Shown here: positions 61,657 through 64,000 of the stretch, in pieces
Layout of the letters: every line of letters starts with the position of its first letter
How positions within the stretch are numbered: position 1 is the first letter of the stretch
DNA from: Burkholderia cepacia
GTDB taxonomy: Bacteria > Pseudomonadota > Gammaproteobacteria > Burkholderiales > Burkholderiaceae
Assembly (NCBI RefSeq): GCF_001718835.1
Contig: NZ_CP013444.1
Location: 124,001-188,000 of the forward strand
DNA length: 64,000 bases
Reading direction: 5' to 3'
Made by a program: the position numbers and the translations under genes
Notes under the pieces: generated by a model
Seen by the model: only the letters and a program-made list of their open reading frames with translations
Told to the model about the DNA's origin: nothing
Databases searched by the model: none

Positions 61657-62689
61657 CGCCGACGCGCACTATCGCGCGATGATGAGCCGGCTGATCGACG
61701 CGCGCGCCGATCTCGACCGTGCCGAGGCGGCCGAGGCCGTGTCCGCGATGCTCGATTTGCGATTCAGCGACGTCGAGATCGCGGCGACGCTCGCGGCGCT
61801 CGCGAGGAAAGGTGAAACGGCGGACGAGATCGCGGGCGCGGTCGACGCGATCAACGCGCGAAGCACGCCGCTGCCGCTGCCGGCGCAAGACGCGCTCGAC
61901 ATCGGCGGGACGGGCGGCGATCGCGCGGGCACGTTCAACATTTCCACGACCGCGGCGTTCGTCGCGGCGGGGGCGGGCGCGCGCGTGATCAAGCACGGCA
62001 ACCGGAGCGTGACGAGCGCGTGCGGCAGCGCCGACCTGATCGACGCGCTCGGCGCCGACGCGCTGCGCTGCAGCGCGCCCGAGCGGATCGCGGCGAGTCT
62101 TGCCGCGTGCGGCTTCGCGTTCGTCTCGACCGCGAGCCATCACCGCTTTCCGCCGAGGCTCGGCGAGCTGCGCCGCGCACTCGGCATGCGCAGCCTCTTC
62201 AATCTCGCCGGACCGCTCGTGCACCCGGCGCGGATCGGCCGCCAGATCGTCGGCGTCGCGCGGCCCGAACAGCAGGCGCCGATTGCTGCCGCGCTGGCGA
62301 GGCTTGAGCGGGACGCGGCATTCGTCGTGCACGGCGTGGCGGGACTCGACGAAGTGAGCTGTGCCGGTGAAACGCTCGTCACGCGCGTCGAGCGCGGCGC
62401 GACCGCGTCGTTCAGCGTCACCGCGCACGATTTCGGGTTGTCGCCGTGCCGCGTCGATGACCTGCGCGGCGGCGACCCGCAGACCAACGCGGCGATCTGC
62501 CGCGCGATTCTCGACGGCGAACGCGGGCCGCGCGCCGACACCGTGACGGCGGCGGCCGGCATGTCGCTCGTTCTCGACGGACGCGCACGGACGTTCGCCG
62601 ACGGCGCGCAGCTCGCGCGTCACGCGATCGACAGCGGCGCGGCGCGCAAGGTGCTCGACAACTTTCTATGCGGAGCAAGCAACTCATGA
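61649..62689 (+). CDS. Anthranilate phosphoribosyltransferase-like protein (TrpD family)
   Basis: A 346-residue TrpD homologue. The PRPP-binding IGGTGGDRAGTFNIST, KHGNRSVTSACGSADLIDALG and the metal-binding Asp-Glu in GLDEVSCAGE are retained, as is FNLAGPLVHPAR. The substrate segment that normally reads HPAMK is replaced by HHRFPPRLGELR, so the acceptor may differ from anthranilate. It overlaps the cysteine hydrolase by eight bases and the TrpF fusion by four. No trpE or trpC lies nearby, which argues for a specialised pathway rather than tryptophan synthesis. Confidence 0.85.
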   Translation: MPDADAHYRAMMSRLIDARADLDRAEAAEAVSAMLDLRFSDVEIAATLAALARKGETADEIAGAVDAINARSTPLPLPAQDALDIGGTGGDRAGTFNISTTAAFVAAGAGARVIKHGNRSVTSACGSADLIDALGADALRCSAPERIAASLAACGFAFVSTASHHRFPPRLGELRRALGMRSLFNLAGPLVHPARIGRQIVGVARPEQQAPIAAALARLERDAAFVVHGVAGLDEVSCAGETLVTRVERGATASFSVTAHDFGLSPCRVDDLRGGDPQTNAAICRAILDGERGPRADTVTAAAGMSLVLDGRARTFADGAQLARHAIDSGAARKVLDNFLCGASNS

Positions 62690-63894
62690 AGACCGGCATC
62701 AAGATTTGCGGCCTGACGAACCTCGACGATGCCCTCGACGCCGTGAACGCCGGCGCCGACGCGCTCGGTTTCGTGTTCTCCGACGGTCCGCGCAGGATGG
62801 CGGCGGGCGACGTGCGGGCGATCGTCGACCGGCTGCCGCCGTTCGTCAGCACGGTGGGCGTATTCGTCGACGAGCCGCTCGAACGGCTGCAGGACGTCGT
62901 GGCGCACTCGGGCGTGTCGAGCGTGCAGCTTCAGGGCAGCGAGAGCCCCGCGTATTGCCGGCAGGTCGGGTGGCCGGTGATCAAGGGATTTCGGGTCGGC
63001 GAGCGCTTTGATCCCGCGGTCGTCAAACCGTACGACGTCAGCGCGTACCTGTTCGACGCGGCGGTGGCCGGCCGCGACGGCGGCACCGGCGAGCGTTTCG
63101 ATTGGGCGCGGCTGCGCGGGTTGCGGTTCGCGCGGCCGGTCATCGTGGCGGGCGGATTGAACGCCGGCAACGTGCGCCGCATGCTCGACCTGCTCGGGCC
63201 GTCCGGCGTCGACGTCAGCTCGGGAGTCGGCGCGAGCGCGACCCGCAAGGACCCGGCGAAGATGCGCGCGTTCGTCGCGGCGGTCAGGGGCGCGCAACGC
63301 GCGGTGCACGAACCGGTCGAGGCGGACATCCTGCGCGCGTCGTTCGACGGCCGGCCGCTCGTCAGCATCAACGGCAAGCGTTTCCTGGTCAATTCGCTGA
63401 CCGAGCAGGTGCCGGCGACCCCCGCGCCGCTGCTGCGCATGGCGGCGCAACGGGTATGCGACGTGATGTCGGTCGCGCCCGGGCTGAAGCTCGTCGGCGA
63501 GGAGGACAAGGGCGGCGCGCTGCTCGCCGCGGTGTCGCTGCTGTCGGGGCTGCCGTACGGCATCGCGCGCTGGTATCCGTCCGGGCTCGAAGGGCAGGTG
63601 AAGGTCGAGTTCGGCTGCGAATACACGGCGGGCGCGCTGTACCTGAACGGTGTCGAGCCCGGTGACCGCGTCGTCATCGTCGACGACCTGATCAGCACGG
63701 GCGGCACGCTGATCGGTCTCGTCGAGGCCGTCAGGCGGGCGGGCGCGCACGTCGAGCAGATCGTCTGCGTCGCCGAGAAGGCCGACTACGCGGGCGTCGA
63801 GCGAGTACGGGACGCGACCGGGCTGGACGTCACGACGCTCGTGCGGGTCAGCGTCGCGGGCGACATGTCGCGCGTGCTGGATGTCAACTACTGA
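62686..63894 (+). CDS. Phosphoribosylanthranilate isomerase fused to a phosphoribosyltransferase
   Basis: A 402-residue two-domain protein. Residues 1-205 are a TrpF barrel with the catalytic Cys (IKICGLT) and Asp (YLFDAAVAG), GGTGERFDW, VAGGLNAGNV and GVDVSSGVGAS, so the isomerase should be active. Residues 215-402 are a type I phosphoribosyltransferase of the orotate/adenine kind, with the PRPP loop VVIVDDLISTGGT. I know of no characterised enzyme with this fusion. ATG 62686 overlaps the TrpD-like stop in ATGA. The combination suggests formation and rearrangement of N-phosphoribosyl intermediates on a non-standard amine. Confidence 0.85.
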   Translation: MKTGIKICGLTNLDDALDAVNAGADALGFVFSDGPRRMAAGDVRAIVDRLPPFVSTVGVFVDEPLERLQDVVAHSGVSSVQLQGSESPAYCRQVGWPVIKGFRVGERFDPAVVKPYDVSAYLFDAAVAGRDGGTGERFDWARLRGLRFARPVIVAGGLNAGNVRRMLDLLGPSGVDVSSGVGASATRKDPAKMRAFVAAVRGAQRAVHEPVEADILRASFDGRPLVSINGKRFLVNSLTEQVPATPAPLLRMAAQRVCDVMSVAPGLKLVGEEDKGGALLAAVSLLSGLPYGIARWYPSGLEGQVKVEFGCEYTAGALYLNGVEPGDRVVIVDDLISTGGTLIGLVEAVRRAGAHVEQIVCVAEKADYAGVERVRDATGLDVTTLVRVSVAGDMSRVLDVNY

Positions 63895-63917
63895 CGAATC
63901 GCAGGGAGGATGGCTTG

Positions 63918-64000
63918 ATGAATGAAAGGATCTTTCGAGGCTGGTATGTCGTGATCGCAGCGCACCTGCTGCTGGCGCTGATTTTCGGGGCGGCCTATTC
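63918..64000 (+). CDS. MFS transporter, N-terminal fragment at window edge
   Basis: Only 27 codons are inside the window, beginning MNERIFRGWYVVIAAHLLLA. The RGWYVV opening and the following hydrophobic helix are typical of oxalate/formate-antiporter-like MFS proteins. GGGAGG lies about nine bases before the ATG, and the gene starts 23 bases after the TrpF fusion, so it is probably the exporter or importer of this operon. Confidence 0.65.
   Translation, partial: MNERIFRGWYVVIAAHLLLALIFGAAY

Noticed and set aside
1..64000. tRNA genes, rRNA, insertion sequences or prophage parts
   Set aside because: No cloverleaf with CCA-adjacent acceptor, no transposase or integrase frame and no terminal inverted repeats were found by reading.

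Overview
This 64 kb window is high-GC, densely packed DNA with the gene repertoire of a Burkholderia (Betaproteobacteria, probably B. cepacia complex): Gram-negative trimeric porins, many LysR/AraC/IclR regulators, MFS exporters, CoA-transferase catabolic modules and a PolB polymerase. The assignment rests on gene content and codon style only; species and replicon cannot be read from the sequence. No rRNA, tRNA, insertion sequence, integrase or CRISPR array was seen.

Layout. 1-1433: end of a hybrid sensor kinase followed by a receiver-adenylate cyclase. 1463-5920: GH15 glucoamylase, a secreted pectinacetylesterase-like hydrolase and a membrane-anchored helical protein. 6330-12578: a sugar-lactone/D-amino-acid type module (PLP aldolase/dehydratase, aldonolactone oxidase, MFS, porin, AraC regulator). 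12666-13859: a Firmicute-type tryptophanyl-tRNA synthetase preceded by a 16-residue leader peptide with tandem Trp codons and an attenuator. 14024-21370: housekeeping and hypothetical genes (RhlE helicase, YjbQ, thioredoxin-like, a solitary LolC/E permease, a BaeSR-like two-component pair). 21596-23725: a membrane protein, then a second attenuated synthetase gene: a Thr-rich leader peptide, a terminator and a short ThrRS without an editing domain. 24104-27419: MFS, cysteine-less isochorismatase-fold protein, MDR dehydrogenase.

27523-42096 holds two parallel catabolic modules, each with a CaiB-type CoA-transferase, a CitE-type lyase, an MmgE/PrpD protein and a cyclase-family hydrolase. The two cyclases are almost identical. 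Module A ends with a LysR regulator; module B has a porin, an MFS transporter and an IclR regulator flanked by two copies of a 17-bp palindrome. 42117-56158 is a twelve-gene run on the minus strand plus a LysR gene: MFS, Baeyer-Villiger-type monooxygenase, 3-oxoacid CoA-transferase A/B, KamA-like radical SAM aminomutase, metallo-beta-lactamase hydrolase, FAD/NAD(P) protein, GST, cupin, acetoacetate-decarboxylase-like protein, thioesterase and a second MFS. I know of no described pathway with this set.

56518-59533 carries a secreted Ala/Gly-rich protein and polB. From 59951 to the window end runs an operon with overlapping genes: LLM flavin monooxygenase, cysteine hydrolase, TrpD-like phosphoribosyltransferase, a TrpF-phosphoribosyltransferase fusion, and an MFS exporter cut off by the window edge. 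The strongest candidates for undescribed biology are the two synthetase attenuators, whose leader-peptide AUGs sit exactly where transcription should start, the TrpF-PRTase fusion operon, and the KamA/BVMO/SCOT cluster.
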